From positions 2,316,001 through 2,380,000 of the forward strand of contig NZ_CP147012.1 in assembly GCF_037126285.1 (NCBI RefSeq): DNA of 64,000 nt, in the 5' to 3' direction. The translations under genes and the position numbers were made by a program. Positions 25,921 through 35,864 of the stretch are shown here, in pieces. The notes under the pieces were generated by a model. It did no database searches and was not told the DNA's origin. It was given only the letters and a program-made list of their open reading frames with translations. The number at the start of each line of letters is the position of its first letter. The first letter of the stretch is position 1. The DNA is from Bernardetia sp. MNP-M8 (GTDB lineage: Bacteria > Bacteroidota > Bacteroidia > Cytophagales > Bernardetiaceae).

Positions 25921-28900
25921 TCAATCTTCCAATATCCCCCTAAAAACATTCATCACACCCTCCAAAGTCTTGACTTGTTCCATAATAAAGATAACACGGT
26001 CTTTACTTTCTTTTAGTCGACAACGTTTTGGTCGTTCTTGAATGTATTTTAAAACTTTTCCAAAAGCATCCGTTTGATAATAATCTGGACGGTTTGCAAT
26101 GAAATAACCTCGTATCTTTTCATTTTTGATAATCAGTTTTTCAAAACCAATTTGTTCTGCCATCCAACGCAAACGAACAGCTTGTAATAAATTATCAAAA
26201 TCTTCTGGTGGCGTTCCGAAACGGTCTTTTACACTTTCTTTGAATTTTTCTAACTGCTCTTCATTTTTTAATCTATCGGCTTCAATGTAGAGTTGAAGGC
26301 GTTCGGAAATATTGGAAATATAGCTTTCTGGTATCAGTATCTCTAAATCGGTTTCTATCGAACACGTAATTTTTAGTTCTTTTGGTTTGGTAGCATTTGG
26401 GTTTTGGAAAAGCTCCTTAAACTCGTCTTCTTTGAGTTCTGAAATGGCTTCTTCTAGCATTTTATGATAGGTATCCAATCCCAAATCATTGATAAAACCA
26501 CTCTGTTCTGCTCCCAAAAGATTTCCTGCACCACGAATATCCAAATCACGCATCGCAATTTTAAAACCGTCACCTAATTCATTAAATTCCTCCAACGCTT
26601 TCAAACGTTTTCTAGAATCGGCTGGCAAAGTAGCCTGTGAAGGAATAAGCAAATAACAAAAGGCTTTTTTGTTGGAACGACCCACACGCCCACGCATTTG
26701 GTGCAAATCCGAAAGACCAATCAAATGAGAATTATTGATAATAATCGTATTTGCGTTGGGAATATCCAAACCCGATTCAATGATATTTGTCGAAACCAAA
26801 ATATCAGCATCGCCATTTATAAAAGTCATCATTGTTTTTTCCAACTGGTCGTTTTTCATCTGTCCGTGTCCGACAACGACTTTTGCATCAGGAACTAATC
26901 TTGTCAAAATTCCTGCAACTTCATAAATATCAATCACTCGGTTATGAACAAAAAATACTTGTCCACCTCGTCGAAGCTCAAAACTAATAGCATCTCTAAC
27001 CAAGGCTTCATTAAAACTATGAACCTCCGTAGTTACTGGCTGACGGTTGGGTGGTGGCGTGTGCATAACCGACAAATCCCTCGCTCCCAAAAGTGAAAAT
27101 TGCAGCGTTCTGGGAATTGGCGTAGCTGTCAAAGTCAAGCAATCTACATTTACACGCATTTCCTTTATTTTGTCTTTTGTTTTGACACCAAATTTTTGTT
27201 CTTCATCAATAATAAAAAGCCCCAAATCTTTAAATTTTACTTTTTGACTGACAATTTTGTGCGTTCCTACCAAAATATCAATTTGTCCTTCTTCTAATTT
27301 CTTTAAAATTTCTCGTACATCTTTTGCTGTTCTGAAACGATTGATAAAATCTACATTTACACCAAAATTTGAAAGACGTTCACTAAAAGTACGATGATGT
27401 TGCGCTGCCAAAACCGTCGTAGGAACTAAAACGGCAACTTGTTTTCCATTCGAAACGGCTTTAAACGCTGCACGAACAGCAATTTCTGTTTTACCAAAAC
27501 CTACATCTCCACAAACCAATCTATCCATCGGAACAGGTTTTTCCATGTCTTCTTTTACGTCGTTGGTTGCTGTGGCTTGGTCGGGTGTATCTTGATAAAA
27601 AAATGAAGATTCAACTTCGGCTTGCATATAATTATCTTTTGGATAGGCAAAACCTGTCGCAGTTTGACGTTTGGCATACAAGGCTATTAATTCTGTACCA
27701 ATATCTTTTAAATGCTTTTTTACTCTACTTTTTTTGTTGTTCCAATCTTGCGAACCGAGTTTACTGAGCGACATTGAACTTCCATCCTGACTAGAATGCT
27801 TTGAAATTTTGTGTAACGAATGCACACTGACATACAAAACATCATTATCTCTATAAATCAAACGAACGGCTTCTTGCTCATTTCCATTGACATCTAATTT
27901 TTCCAAACCTGCAAAACGACCAACTCCATAATCAATATGTGTAACATAATCGCCTGCTTGTAGTGTATTGAGTTCTTTGAGTGTTAGAGCTTTTGATTTT
28001 GTGAAACGTTCTTGGGTGCTATATCTGTGATAACGCTCAAAAATTTGATGGTCTGTATAGCAAACAAGTTGCTGATTGTGGTCAATAAAACCACCTCGCA
28101 AACCAATATTAAGTCCATAAAACTGAACACCTACACCTTTTTCTTCAAAAATAGTGTGCATTCTATCAATCTGTTTTGGTAAATCGGCAGCGATAATACA
28201 TTGATAGCCTTTTTGATTATAATTTTCTACATCAAAAACAAGGTTTTGAAGATTTTTATGGAATGTCGGTTGTGGCTTTGCATCAAACTCAAAAACGGTA
28301 TTATTTTCTTTTGTTTTTTCTGTAATTCTTCTAAATTTTTTACCAAATTCTAGTTGAACAAATGTTTCTATTTGGTCTTTAAATTCTTTTTTTGTGATAA
28401 ATAATTCTTCTGGGTCAGAGATAATTTGGGTATAATTCGATACTTGTAAAATGGTATCAAAATCTTCTGATGCCCTTTCGAAATATTTTTCTATCACTTC
28501 TACTGTCAGCGCATAATCTTTTAGCCATAATCTAGTTCTTTTTGGTACAAATTCTAAAAAATTCTCTCTCGTTTGTTTTTGTACTTTTTCGGTAACATTT
28601 GGAACAATGACAGCACGATTTACCTTTTCGATAGAAAGCTGGTCGGTTGGTTTGAAAGTTCGGATACTTTCTATTTCATTTCCAAAAAATTCTATTCGAT
28701 ACGGATATTCATTTGAATACGAAAAAATATCAATAATTCCCCCTCTGACAGAATATTGTCCTGCTTCAAAAACATATTCTTCACGCTTAAAACCATATTC
28801 ATTCAATATTTCAATGACAAAATTTGGCTCAACGATTTCATTAATTTTGACAACAAACGTATTGGCTGCCAAAACCTGTTTATTAATCACTTTTTCTGTC

Positions 28901-29364
28901 AGTGCAGATGGATAAGTAACAATGATAAGTCCATTTTCTTCTGAATGATGATTGTTAAGTCTAGTCAGAACCTCCGAACGCTGCAAAATATTGGCATTAT
29001 CTATTTTTTCAAATTTGTATGGCTTTTTATAAGAAGTAGGAAAAAATAAAATATTTGGCGCAGAACTAGACAAGGTTTCGCCAAGCAAATGTTGAATATC
29101 ATTATAAAAATAAGCAGCTTCTTCAGCATCCTCCATTATCACAAAATGAGAAAGCGCAGGATTCGAACGATAAATGGCAGCCAAAACAAGTGCATCCTGA
29201 CTTCCCATAAGTCCTTTCAAATGAATGCGTTTTGGTTTTTCTTCAGTTAGCCCTGCTGAAATTGTCTGAATAATACCGTCTTTTTGGTATTTTTTGACAA
29301 AATCTCTAGGAGAGAGTTTTAATACTTTTTCTTCTGTTTGCTCGTTCGTTTCTAGCTGGTTCAT
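25921..29364 (-). CDS. mfd: Transcription-repair coupling factor
   Basis: Mfd displaces RNA polymerase stalled at DNA lesions and recruits UvrA. The frame is open to 29466, but the first 34 codons cover two palindromes and lack conservation, so I start at the ATG at 29362-29364 (MNQLETNEQTEEKV): 1147 residues, the usual length. The UvrB-like N-terminal region, the RNA-polymerase-interaction domain (AGDYVTHIDYGVGRFAGLEK), and the SF2 helicase motor with Walker A (CGDVGFGKTEIA, about 615) and the DEEQKFG motif are present. The TRG motif region (MRGRVGRS) and C-terminal TRCF domain are also there. No other repair gene is adjacent. Confidence 0.94.
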   Translation of the reverse strand: MNQLETNEQTEEKVLKLSPRDFVKKYQKDGIIQTISAGLTEEKPKRIHLKGLMGSQDALVLAAIYRSNPALSHFVIMEDAEEAAYFYNDIQHLLGETLSSSAPNILFFPTSYKKPYKFEKIDNANILQRSEVLTRLNNHHSEENGLIIVTYPSALTEKVINKQVLAANTFVVKINEIVEPNFVIEILNEYGFKREEYVFEAGQYSVRGGIIDIFSYSNEYPYRIEFFGNEIESIRTFKPTDQLSIEKVNRAVIVPNVTEKVQKQTRENFLEFVPKRTRLWLKDYALTVEVIEKYFERASEDFDTILQVSNYTQIISDPEELFITKKEFKDQIETFVQLEFGKKFRRITEKTKENNTVFEFDAKPQPTFHKNLQNLVFDVENYNQKGYQCIIAADLPKQIDRMHTIFEEKGVGVQFYGLNIGLRGGFIDHNQQLVCYTDHQIFERYHRYSTQERFTKSKALTLKELNTLQAGDYVTHIDYGVGRFAGLEKLDVNGNEQEAVRLIYRDNDVLYVSVHSLHKISKHSSQDGSSMSLSKLGSQDWNNKKSRVKKHLKDIGTELIALYAKRQTATGFAYPKDNYMQAEVESSFFYQDTPDQATATNDVKEDMEKPVPMDRLVCGDVGFGKTEIAVRAAFKAVSNGKQVAVLVPTTVLAAQHHRTFSERLSNFGVNVDFINRFRTAKDVREILKKLEEGQIDILVGTHKIVSQKVKFKDLGLFIIDEEQKFGVKTKDKIKEMRVNVDCLTLTATPIPRTLQFSLLGARDLSVMHTPPPNRQPVTTEVHSFNEALVRDAISFELRRGGQVFFVHNRVIDIYEVAGILTRLVPDAKVVVGHGQMKNDQLEKTMMTFINGDADILVSTNIIESGLDIPNANTIIINNSHLIGLSDLHQMRGRVGRSNKKAFCYLLIPSQATLPADSRKRLKALEEFNELGDGFKIAMRDLDIRGAGNLLGAEQSGFINDLGLDTYHKMLEEAISELKEDEFKELFQNPNATKPKELKITCSIETDLEILIPESYISNISERLQLYIEADRLKNEEQLEKFKESVKDRFGTPPEDFDNLLQAVRLRWMAEQIGFEKLIIKNEKIRGYFIANRPDYYQTDAFGKVLKYIQERPKRCRLKESKDRVIFIMEQVKTLEGVMNVFRGILED

Positions 29365-29828
29365 CTTAGAATAGAGTACCACAGACTTACCAGTCTGTGA
29401 ATTAGGATTATATTTTTTGCACAGATTAGGAAGTCTGTGATATATTTTTTCGAATAGAAATAACAAAGAAACGGTTTTGTCTCTTTGTTTTCAAACTATT
29501 GATAGCCTTACAAGGACTGTCAAAGTTTTTGATTTTTAAACTTTGTCAGTAGTTTTTTGGTAATCCAAAATAACTCTGACAATAGTTTGTATAGGATAAA
29601 CGCCTGTAAAGTAAATAGGTTTTGAGATAGATACAAAATTACTTGCTGAGTAAGTTTTTCTTATTTTAATGAGTCTCAAGCTATAATGACAGAAATAGAG
29701 ATAGCTGTTTCTAAAAATAGAAATGATAAAAAATAGAGCGAAATAAAGAAGCAGAAATAAAATTATTTTATTATGCCTTAAAATAAAGCTAAATTTGTAA
29801 TTCAAATTACAAAGTAAAAATAGAAATT
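29365..29828. other. Divergent spacer between mfd and the CvfB-like gene, with hairpins
   Basis: CACAGACT-TACC-AGTCTGTG (29380-29399) is followed by a degenerate relative CACAGATTAGGAAGTCTGTG (29420-29439). Another hairpin pairs ACTGTCAAAGTTT (29516-29528) with AAACTTTGTCAGT (29538-29550), one mismatch. A TAAATTTG element at 29790-29797 may be the -7 box of the plus-strand gene. An 89-codon minus-strand frame (29536-29805) is not credible as a gene. Confidence 0.5.
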
Positions 29829-30722
29829 ATGCCAATCAAAAATATACAAATCGGTCAATATAATACACTTACCATTTTACGCACTTCTCCGAATGGTGTG
29901 TATGTTGGAAGTTCACTCTTAGATGAGGTTCTTTTACCTCAAAAGTATGTTCCCGAGACAGCAAAAGAAGGAGATGAAATAGAGGTCTTTGTTTATACAG
30001 ATACACAAGACCGTCCTGTTGCAGTTATCGAAAAACCATTTGCAGTTGTGGGAGAAATTGCAGCCTTGAGAGTAGTTGATATTACAAGAATTGGATTCTT
30101 TTTGGATTGGGGACTTATTGAAAAAGATTTATTTCTTCCTCATGATGAAGTACCAAAAGGTAATAAAGAAGCAAGAGAAACTCAAGATCCAATACGAATA
30201 GGAGATTATATGTTCGTCAAACTTGTACTAGACCACAAAACAAATCGTGTAATCGGTTTAGGAAAACTAGGAAGCTTTGTAGAACGAGAAGATATTGATT
30301 TGCAAGAAGATGAAGAAGTAACAGCAATTATTGGTGCAGATACAGAAATTGGTTATCGTTGTATTATAGAAAAAGAGGGTATTTATTATTATGGAATGCT
30401 TTATCACAATGAGATTTTTGGAGAAGAGCAATTGCACGGACAAAAAAGAACGGCTTACATAAAAAAAGTACGTGAAGATGGTCGTATTGATTTAAGACTT
30501 CGCAAAGATGGTTTTGATGGAATTGCTGACCAAAGCACTCTGATTATGCAAAAACTAGAAGAAAACAATGGGTTTTTGCCTATTTCTGATAAAAGTAGTC
30601 CAGAAGAGATTATGGATTATTTTAATATGAGTAAGAAAACATTTAAAAAGTTAATTGGAAATCTTTACAGAGAGCGAAAAATTAGTATTGATAAAAAAGG
30701 AATTCAAAAAACAGAAAAATAA
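29829..30722 (+). CDS. CvfB-family S1-like RNA-binding protein
   Basis: This 297-residue protein of the CvfB/YitL family has three or four OB-fold (S1-like) domains and a C-terminal winged helix. It starts IQIGQYNTLTILRTSPNGVY with the typical first S1 domain and LLPQKYVPE. The second (GEIAALRVVDITRIGFFLDW, about 74-93) and later domains are clear, and the C-terminal segment (SPEEIMDYFNMSKKTFKKL) is the winged helix. In staphylococci CvfB affects virulence-gene expression and binds RNA; in this phylum its role is unstudied. It is monocistronic. Confidence 0.85.
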   Translation: MPIKNIQIGQYNTLTILRTSPNGVYVGSSLLDEVLLPQKYVPETAKEGDEIEVFVYTDTQDRPVAVIEKPFAVVGEIAALRVVDITRIGFFLDWGLIEKDLFLPHDEVPKGNKEARETQDPIRIGDYMFVKLVLDHKTNRVIGLGKLGSFVEREDIDLQEDEEVTAIIGADTEIGYRCIIEKEGIYYYGMLYHNEIFGEEQLHGQKRTAYIKKVREDGRIDLRLRKDGFDGIADQSTLIMQKLEENNGFLPISDKSSPEEIMDYFNMSKKTFKKLIGNLYRERKISIDKKGIQKTEK

Positions 30723-31013
30723 TGTTTGTGTTTTAAAATTATTTTATATATTTACGATATGTAGGGTATTTTAAAATTCTCTTTATTTTTTAAAGAACAC
30801 ACAAAGCTATAGAACTAAGACAAAATTATAGAATTACTTTTTTTGATATATTTTTTTGTAAACCAGCTATTTTGTGTATATTTCTAAAAATTAGTCTGTC
30901 TTGATAAAATTCTGAAAAACAAAACAGAATCAAAATTGTCTAATTACTAAATTATAAAATAGACTAGAAAACTCTAAAAAATTTTAGTTCCACTCTAAAG
31001 CAGTATAAAAATC

Positions 31014-31553
31014 TTGAACCTGAATGATTACTATAGAGAAATGCTGGAAGGCGAAGTAATTGTATCGTACAAAGGAGCTCCATCACAGCCTCTTTTCGAT
31101 GGGATTTTGAGTGTAGCAGACGAGCGATTAGCTGCCCTCGAACAAAAATCTAAAATTCGAAAAAAGGTCTATCACATTATGATAGAAGCTCTTCAAAACG
31201 TTTACCATCACACGCAGGGAGAAGGTGTGCAAAAGTCTGAAAGCCCAGAAACAGTATTATTTGTTCTTTCCAAAAATACAACAGGATATGAAATTTCTAC
31301 TGGAAATTACATTCCAACCTCTCTTGTCGATACCTTGAAAGCACATATTGAACGCATTAATCAGTCTTCTGCTGAACAAATCAAACAGCTTTACCGTGAA
31401 CAATTACATGGTGGAGAGGTTTCTGTGAAAGGTGGAGCAGGGTTAGGAATAATTGACATCGCACGTCGTTCGGGCGAAAAACTCGTTTATGCTTTTGAAG
31501 ACACTGGCGAGGATAATTCTTTTTTTAGTTTGAAAGTAAAAGTTTCGGCTTAA
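31014..31553 (+). CDS. siaB: SiaB-family protein kinase
   Basis: This 179-residue protein has the GHKL ATPase/kinase shape of SiaB. An N-box-like helix holds N62 in MIEALQNVYHH, and the glycine-rich loop is GGAGLGIIDIARRSG (140-154). In Pseudomonas aeruginosa SiaB phosphorylates SiaC and SiaA dephosphorylates it, which controls a diguanylate cyclase and aggregation; whether that holds here is inference. The start is a TTG at 31014 (NLNDYYREML follows); an in-frame stop lies just upstream and the next ATG would cut a conserved segment. It is followed after 13 bases by siaC. Confidence 0.82.
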   Translation: MNLNDYYREMLEGEVIVSYKGAPSQPLFDGILSVADERLAALEQKSKIRKKVYHIMIEALQNVYHHTQGEGVQKSESPETVLFVLSKNTTGYEISTGNYIPTSLVDTLKAHIERINQSSAEQIKQLYREQLHGGEVSVKGGAGLGIIDIARRSGEKLVYAFEDTGEDNSFFSLKVKVSA

Positions 31554-31566
31554 ACAATATATTTGA

Positions 31567-31953
31567 ATGGAAAATTTTTTCTTAGAAGGTACTAATAAAA
31601 CACCTCAACTAGATTTTAACTCTAACGAAGGACGCTTCCTGATAGCAGGACGCTCTATTCCAGAAAACTCTATTGAGTTTTACAAACCTCTCTTTGAGTG
31701 GTTAGATAATTATGTCAGTCAAGCAAAATCAAATACGATTTTAGATGTAAAATTGGAATACTTTAATACAAGTTCTTCAAAATGTTTAGTAGAGATATTT
31801 AGAAAGTTAGAAGCTCTACAACAAAAAAATGACAATGTTCTTATCAACTGGTTTTATGAAGAGGATGATGAAGACATGCAAGAATCTGGCGAAGATTTTC
31901 AAGAAATCATAGATGTAAAAATTGTCTTAAACCAAATGGAAGAAGAAGATTAA
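31567..31953 (+). CDS. siaC: SiaC-family regulatory phosphoprotein (DUF1987)
   Basis: This 128-residue anti-sigma-antagonist-like protein (STAS-type fold) is the partner of SiaB. The expected phosphorylation site is T68 in EYFNTSSSKCL, which matches the residue I recall for P. aeruginosa SiaC. It opens with EGTNKTPQLDFN and the segment LIAGRSIPENSIEFY typical of DUF1987. A very acidic stretch (EEDDEDMQESGEDF) lies near the end. It is co-transcribed with siaB. A possible phosphatase partner lies at 39422-40588. Confidence 0.85.
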   Translation: MENFFLEGTNKTPQLDFNSNEGRFLIAGRSIPENSIEFYKPLFEWLDNYVSQAKSNTILDVKLEYFNTSSSKCLVEIFRKLEALQQKNDNVLINWFYEEDDEDMQESGEDFQEIIDVKIVLNQMEEED

Positions 31954-31990
31954 AAATTTTCCTACTGCCAATTTGAGATACAAACTAGAT

Positions 31991-32021
31991 AGCTATTCCT
32001 TTTATACATAATGGAATAGCT
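31991..32021. terminator. Terminator between siaC and the MORN gene
   Basis: AGCTATTCC (31991-31999) pairs with GGAATAGCT (32013-32021), followed by a T-run on the plus strand. It ends the siaBC unit and may serve the converging MORN gene as well. Confidence 0.75.
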
Positions 32022-32055
32022 TTTTTATTTTTAACTATTACTCTAAATTGTTTTT

Positions 32056-33618
32056 TTATAAAGTTGTTTTGAGCCTTCCATTTTGCCAAATTCCAGTTTG
32101 TTGTTTTCCATTTGTTTTGTAGAGAGTTCCTTTTCCAGTTTGGGAGTTGTATGACCAATCTCCAATATAATGTTCGCCATTAGGATAATACATTGAGCCT
32201 TCTCCATGTCTTTGGTCTTGATACCATTGCCCTTCATAACGACTTTTATTTTGATAGTGCATTGAACCTACCCCATGTTTTTGATTATTTTTCCAATTTC
32301 CTATATATTTACTGTTATCTGACCAAATATAAGTTCCTCGTCCGTCACGCATTCCTGCCGAAAAATTCCCTTTATAATATCCACCAGAGGCATAATACAT
32401 AGTTCCTTGTCCATCAAACTTTCCATTTTTAAACTTACCTATATACCTTCCAGATTCAGATAGAAGTTCTCCAAAACCATCTTCACAATTTCCAGTCTTG
32501 CAATTTCCCTCTTCAGCATTTACTAAAATATCTTCGTCATTTACTGTTACATCAATTCCATCCATAATTCCGTTTTTAGTAAAACGAATACGCAGATCAA
32601 ATTTTTTATCTTTATAGAGCCACGTCGAACCTGTTCGATAATTATATTTTTTATAGGGAGTTCCCATAATATAAGCTACATAATTTTGATCTGAATAAGG
32701 AGTTACTTTTTCAGTTAGAGGATGCGAAACTTCACCAAAACCAGATTTATTGACAGCCACTTTATACAAAAACCCATAATCATTAAAATAAAAACGAAGT
32801 TTATTATTATTAAAAACATATTGAAAATGGTCATAAGCAAGATGAATTTGTTGATACCCTTCTTTTTGTCTCTTACTTGCTAATTTTACTTCTTCACTAT
32901 CTTTATGCTTTCCTAATAAGTCGTATAATCCATTTGACTCAAAAAAATCTTGTCCTTTATAAACGCCTCCTTCCCAAAACCCTTTTTTTGTTACTCCATT
33001 TTGATATACAAGTTGTCCTTTTCCGTGTCTTTTGCCATCTTTCCATTCACCTTCATAACGAGAACCATCTCTTTCTACATAAACTCCTTCTCCCTCTTGA
33101 CAGTCTCCAGAAATACAATTTTTAAAATGCAATAATACTCCTCTCAATCTTGATTTTATTCGTGAACCAGTATAATAAAACACTACTTCGACAGGAAGAT
33201 TGCTATATTCCATATAATTTGCATTGTCTTTTGAAGGTTTACCTAGTTTGACTATTGTAGAAGATTTTGTGTCATTCCAAGTCAAATTTTTGGGTAATTT
33301 GTTAGAATAAGCTGCAAATTGTTTTTCATTTACTGAATAACTATCATCATACAGCATTATTTTATCAATAATATTTCCTTTATAAAAACCTATTCTAATT
33401 CCATTGCTTGGATATGTCCAGATAGAAGTAGAGCTAAGAGACTCATCTTTGAGTCCTAATTTATTCAAAAAATCTCTTACTAAAGGATCTGTTTTAGATT
33501 TACCAATTAGTTTAAACAAATTATCTCCATCTACCGTATTAGTCAGTACATTTGTTGCAGAAGCAAAAGTAGAAAACAAAAAAATAAGGCACAAAATACC
33601 TACTAAACTATTCTTCAT
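32056..33618 (-). CDS. Secreted MORN-repeat protein
   Basis: The frame is open to 33702, but the ATG at 33616-33618 gives a proper signal peptide (MKNSLVGILCLIFLFSTFASA), so I start there: 520 residues. Two regions of unknown fold (about 25-180 and 225-385) alternate with MORN repeats, the GxGxxxYxxGxxYxGxW-type 20-residue units. One lies near 195-215 (YEGEWKDGKRHGKGQLVY) and five to six at the C-terminus (for example YEGQWYQDQRHGEGSMYY, YIGNWKNNQKHGVGSMHY). MORN repeats form extended beta sheets for protein or membrane contact. The location should be periplasm or outer surface; the function is unknown. Confidence 0.82.
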   Translation of the reverse strand: MKNSLVGILCLIFLFSTFASATNVLTNTVDGDNLFKLIGKSKTDPLVRDFLNKLGLKDESLSSTSIWTYPSNGIRIGFYKGNIIDKIMLYDDSYSVNEKQFAAYSNKLPKNLTWNDTKSSTIVKLGKPSKDNANYMEYSNLPVEVVFYYTGSRIKSRLRGVLLHFKNCISGDCQEGEGVYVERDGSRYEGEWKDGKRHGKGQLVYQNGVTKKGFWEGGVYKGQDFFESNGLYDLLGKHKDSEEVKLASKRQKEGYQQIHLAYDHFQYVFNNNKLRFYFNDYGFLYKVAVNKSGFGEVSHPLTEKVTPYSDQNYVAYIMGTPYKKYNYRTGSTWLYKDKKFDLRIRFTKNGIMDGIDVTVNDEDILVNAEEGNCKTGNCEDGFGELLSESGRYIGKFKNGKFDGQGTMYYASGGYYKGNFSAGMRDGRGTYIWSDNSKYIGNWKNNQKHGVGSMHYQNKSRYEGQWYQDQRHGEGSMYYPNGEHYIGDWSYNSQTGKGTLYKTNGKQQTGIWQNGRLKTTL

Positions 33619-33932
33619 TTTGAATAATGAAAAAGAATAGCTTTTATGAATTTTTATAGTAAGGTTGTAATAATTAAAAAAATATAGAGTAAAAAAAGTC
33701 AAATTGTTTGGATAGAATAATAGTGTATAAAGATAGATTTTTGTTACAGTAACACGTTTACTTACAAAGTGTTACCTGTTTTTAGAAGAATTATTAGTCA
33801 ATAAATAAAACATTTATCATTATAATTGAGTAAACGAATTTGACTAAAATAAGTTCTATTTGTATTTTGAGAAAGTATTTTGGATTTTCGTAATCAGAAA
33901 TTAAAGTTACAAATCAACATAAGATATATAGT
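33619..33932. other. Divergent spacer before riboflavin synthase, with a small inverted repeat
   Basis: GTAACAC (33749-33755) and GTGTTAC (33769-33775) form a 7-bp inverted repeat, about 160 bases before the ribE start; it could be an operator. No FMN-riboswitch core (AGGGNCAGGG-type) was found. Otherwise it is AT-rich with no ORF. Confidence 0.35.
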
Positions 33933-34577
33933 ATGTTTACAGGAATTATTGAAGAAATAGGAACACTTATTTCTATAAAAAAAGAAGGTACAAATCAGAT
34001 GTTTGAAATAGAATCATCTATTTCTAATGAACTCAAGATTGACCAAAGTGTTGCTCATAATGGCGTGTGTTTAACGGTGACAAAAGTTGAAAAGAACAAA
34101 AATAGACATTTTGTAACAGCTATTGAAGAAACTCTTCAAAAAACAGATTTAGGAAGTTGGACAGTAGGTTCAAAACTAAACTTGGAACGTTGTATGCCTG
34201 CTAATGGTCGTTTTGATGGACATATTGTACAGGGACATGTCGATCAAACAGCTGTTTGTACAAAAATAATTGATGAGAATGGAAGTTGGCGTTTTTATTT
34301 TGAATATGAAGATAAAGGAAATTTTACTGTTCAGAAAGGATCTATTTGTACAAATGGAGTCAGCCTTACCGTTGTAGATTCAGAGAGTGGCTCAAAAATA
34401 AATGGAGAAACTAAAAAAGGTAGTTTTAGTGTTGCTATTATTCCTTATACCTATAAGCATACTAACTTCCATAAATTAAAAGTAGGTGATACAATCAATC
34501 TTGAATTTGATATTGTTGGAAAATACATGAAATTACTTTTTGAAAAACACATCGGAGAATTAGCAATTAAAAGTTAA
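33933..34577 (+). CDS. ribE: Riboflavin synthase, alpha subunit
   Basis: The enzyme dismutates two 6,7-dimethyl-8-ribityllumazine molecules to riboflavin. The N-terminus MFTGIIEEIG is diagnostic. The 214-residue chain holds two lumazine-binding domains: residues 1-97, with SVAHNGVCLTV, and 98-195, with GHVDQT and GSICTNGVSLTVVD. A C-terminal helix for trimer contact follows. A short insertion (SESGSKINGETKKGSF) in the second domain is unusual but does not touch the motifs. No other rib genes lie in the window, and no FMN riboswitch is seen upstream. Confidence 0.93.
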   Translation: MFTGIIEEIGTLISIKKEGTNQMFEIESSISNELKIDQSVAHNGVCLTVTKVEKNKNRHFVTAIEETLQKTDLGSWTVGSKLNLERCMPANGRFDGHIVQGHVDQTAVCTKIIDENGSWRFYFEYEDKGNFTVQKGSICTNGVSLTVVDSESGSKINGETKKGSFSVAIIPYTYKHTNFHKLKVGDTINLEFDIVGKYMKLLFEKHIGELAIKS

Positions 34578-34799
34578 AAATTACACATTTTTATTTAGTA
34601 GTAAAAGTAAGTATAATTTTTAATTCGTAATTGATTTTTCGTATCTTTCAATTTATTAAAAAAACGCTTTTGATGAGATATATTATTCACTTTTACAGCT
34701 TATAATTTCTCATTAGCTTCACTGCTTTTAAAAAGTCGTAATTCATAACTGTTCCAAACCTACTCCTAACCTAAGTAAAAACTACCAGACCCTATATAT

Positions 34800-35486
34800 A
34801 TGAATTGTTTAATTGTAGATGATGACGAGTTTTCTCGCAATGTAATAAAGCATTTTGCTAACAAAACAGAGAGTTTGACTGTACTTGAAGAAACAGATAA
34901 TGCTGCTGACGCTTTTACAATCATCAAAACAAAAGAAGTTGATATTGTTTTTTTAGATGTTGAGATGCCTGAAATGACAGGACTTGATCTAATGAAAACA
35001 CTTGATGATATGCCTCAAATTATTTTGGTTACCTCTCGTGCAAGCTATGCTGTTGAAGCATTTGAATATAATGTAACTGATTATTTGGTAAAACCCGTAA
35101 ATTATGCTCGTTTTTTGAAGGCAGTAGGAAAAGCAGAAGCCAATCTAAAAGCCTCAAATGTAACTGTTGAGAATCAAGATGAAGTATTTATCAAAGCTGA
35201 TAATAAAATTGTTCGTTTGCGTTTGAGTGATGTGTTTTTTATTGAAGCACTGTCTGATTATGTGATTATTAATACAGAGACACGTAAATATATTATTCAT
35301 TCGACAATGAAAGGGTTAGAGAAAAAATTGCCTGAGTCTGATTTTATACGTGTACATCGTTCGTATATTGTCAATTTCACTAAAATAATGAGCATTGAAG
35401 ATGCCAGTGTAGTAATGCCTAGCAAAACAATTCCGATTGGAGCATCTTACAAAAATCGTTTTATGAAAAAACTGAATTTATTATAA
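34800..35486 (+). CDS. LytTR-family response regulator
   Basis: This 228-residue regulator has a receiver domain (D8 to D10 acidic pocket, phospho-acceptor D53 in FLDVEMPEMTG, K98 in YLVKPVNY) and a C-terminal LytTR DNA-binding domain (about 125-225, DEVFIKADNKIVRLRLSDVF, FIRVHRSYIVNF). Such proteins usually pair with a sensor kinase of the 5TM/LytS type or a TPR-linked kinase; none is adjacent, so this one is an orphan in the window. A terminator follows. Confidence 0.9.
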   Translation: MNCLIVDDDEFSRNVIKHFANKTESLTVLEETDNAADAFTIIKTKEVDIVFLDVEMPEMTGLDLMKTLDDMPQIILVTSRASYAVEAFEYNVTDYLVKPVNYARFLKAVGKAEANLKASNVTVENQDEVFIKADNKIVRLRLSDVFFIEALSDYVIINTETRKYIIHSTMKGLEKKLPESDFIRVHRSYIVNFTKIMSIEDASVVMPSKTIPIGASYKNRFMKKLNLL

Positions 35487-35527
35487 ACAACAAAGTTTAT
35501 AAATTAAAATTTGTTAGTCTATACTAT

Positions 35528-35563
35528 AAAAGTCTATTTGATAATTTAATCAAGTAGACTTTT
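35528..35563 (+). terminator. Terminator after the LytTR regulator
   Basis: The stem pairs AAAGTCTA plus TTGAT (35528-35542) with ATCAA plus TAGACTTT (35549-35563), with one bulge or mismatch, followed by a run of T. Confidence 0.75.
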
Positions 35564-35864
35564 TTTGATTTAGAAGTAATTTTTACAAAAAAAATAAAAA
35601 ATAGAATCATTCTAAATTAATATAAAAACGAGTTAATTCTATCTCTAAATTATCAAAATCAGTTCTTTATTTGCAAATTTGTTATGCAAACCGACTAAAT
35701 TTGTTAATTCTCTCTATTTATTGTCTTTACAATTATCTATATTTAATTTCTTCTCAAAACTTTCAGGTTTATTTTGAAGTTGCATACTCAATAATTAGAA
35801 CAAAAAAAATTAAGACAATAACCATATATTTAATTAGATATTCATTTTTATATAGCCCTTTTTT
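35564..35864. other. Spacer before the Fe-S operon
   Basis: It is very AT-rich and must hold the promoter of the 35865 gene. No ORF, repeat or clear operator was seen. TTG-containing stretches near 35690 and 35705 are too many and too weak to call. Confidence 0.3.

Noticed and set aside
29365-29466. N-terminal extension of mfd to 29466
   Set aside because: The extra codons run through two palindromes (CACAGACT / AGTCTGTG) and do not resemble Mfd; the ATG at 29364 gives the normal length.
29536-29805. 89-codon minus-strand frame with a hydrophobic stretch, ahead of the CvfB-like gene
   Set aside because: It covers a hairpin and a likely promoter, its composition is that of translated AT-rich DNA, and it ends in repeat sequence.
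33619-33702. N-terminal extension of the MORN protein
   Set aside because: The signal peptide begins at the ATG at 33618; the extension is leader sequence.
33703-33932. FMN riboswitch before ribE
   Set aside because: The conserved core (AGGGNCAGGG-type) and the stem pattern are absent.
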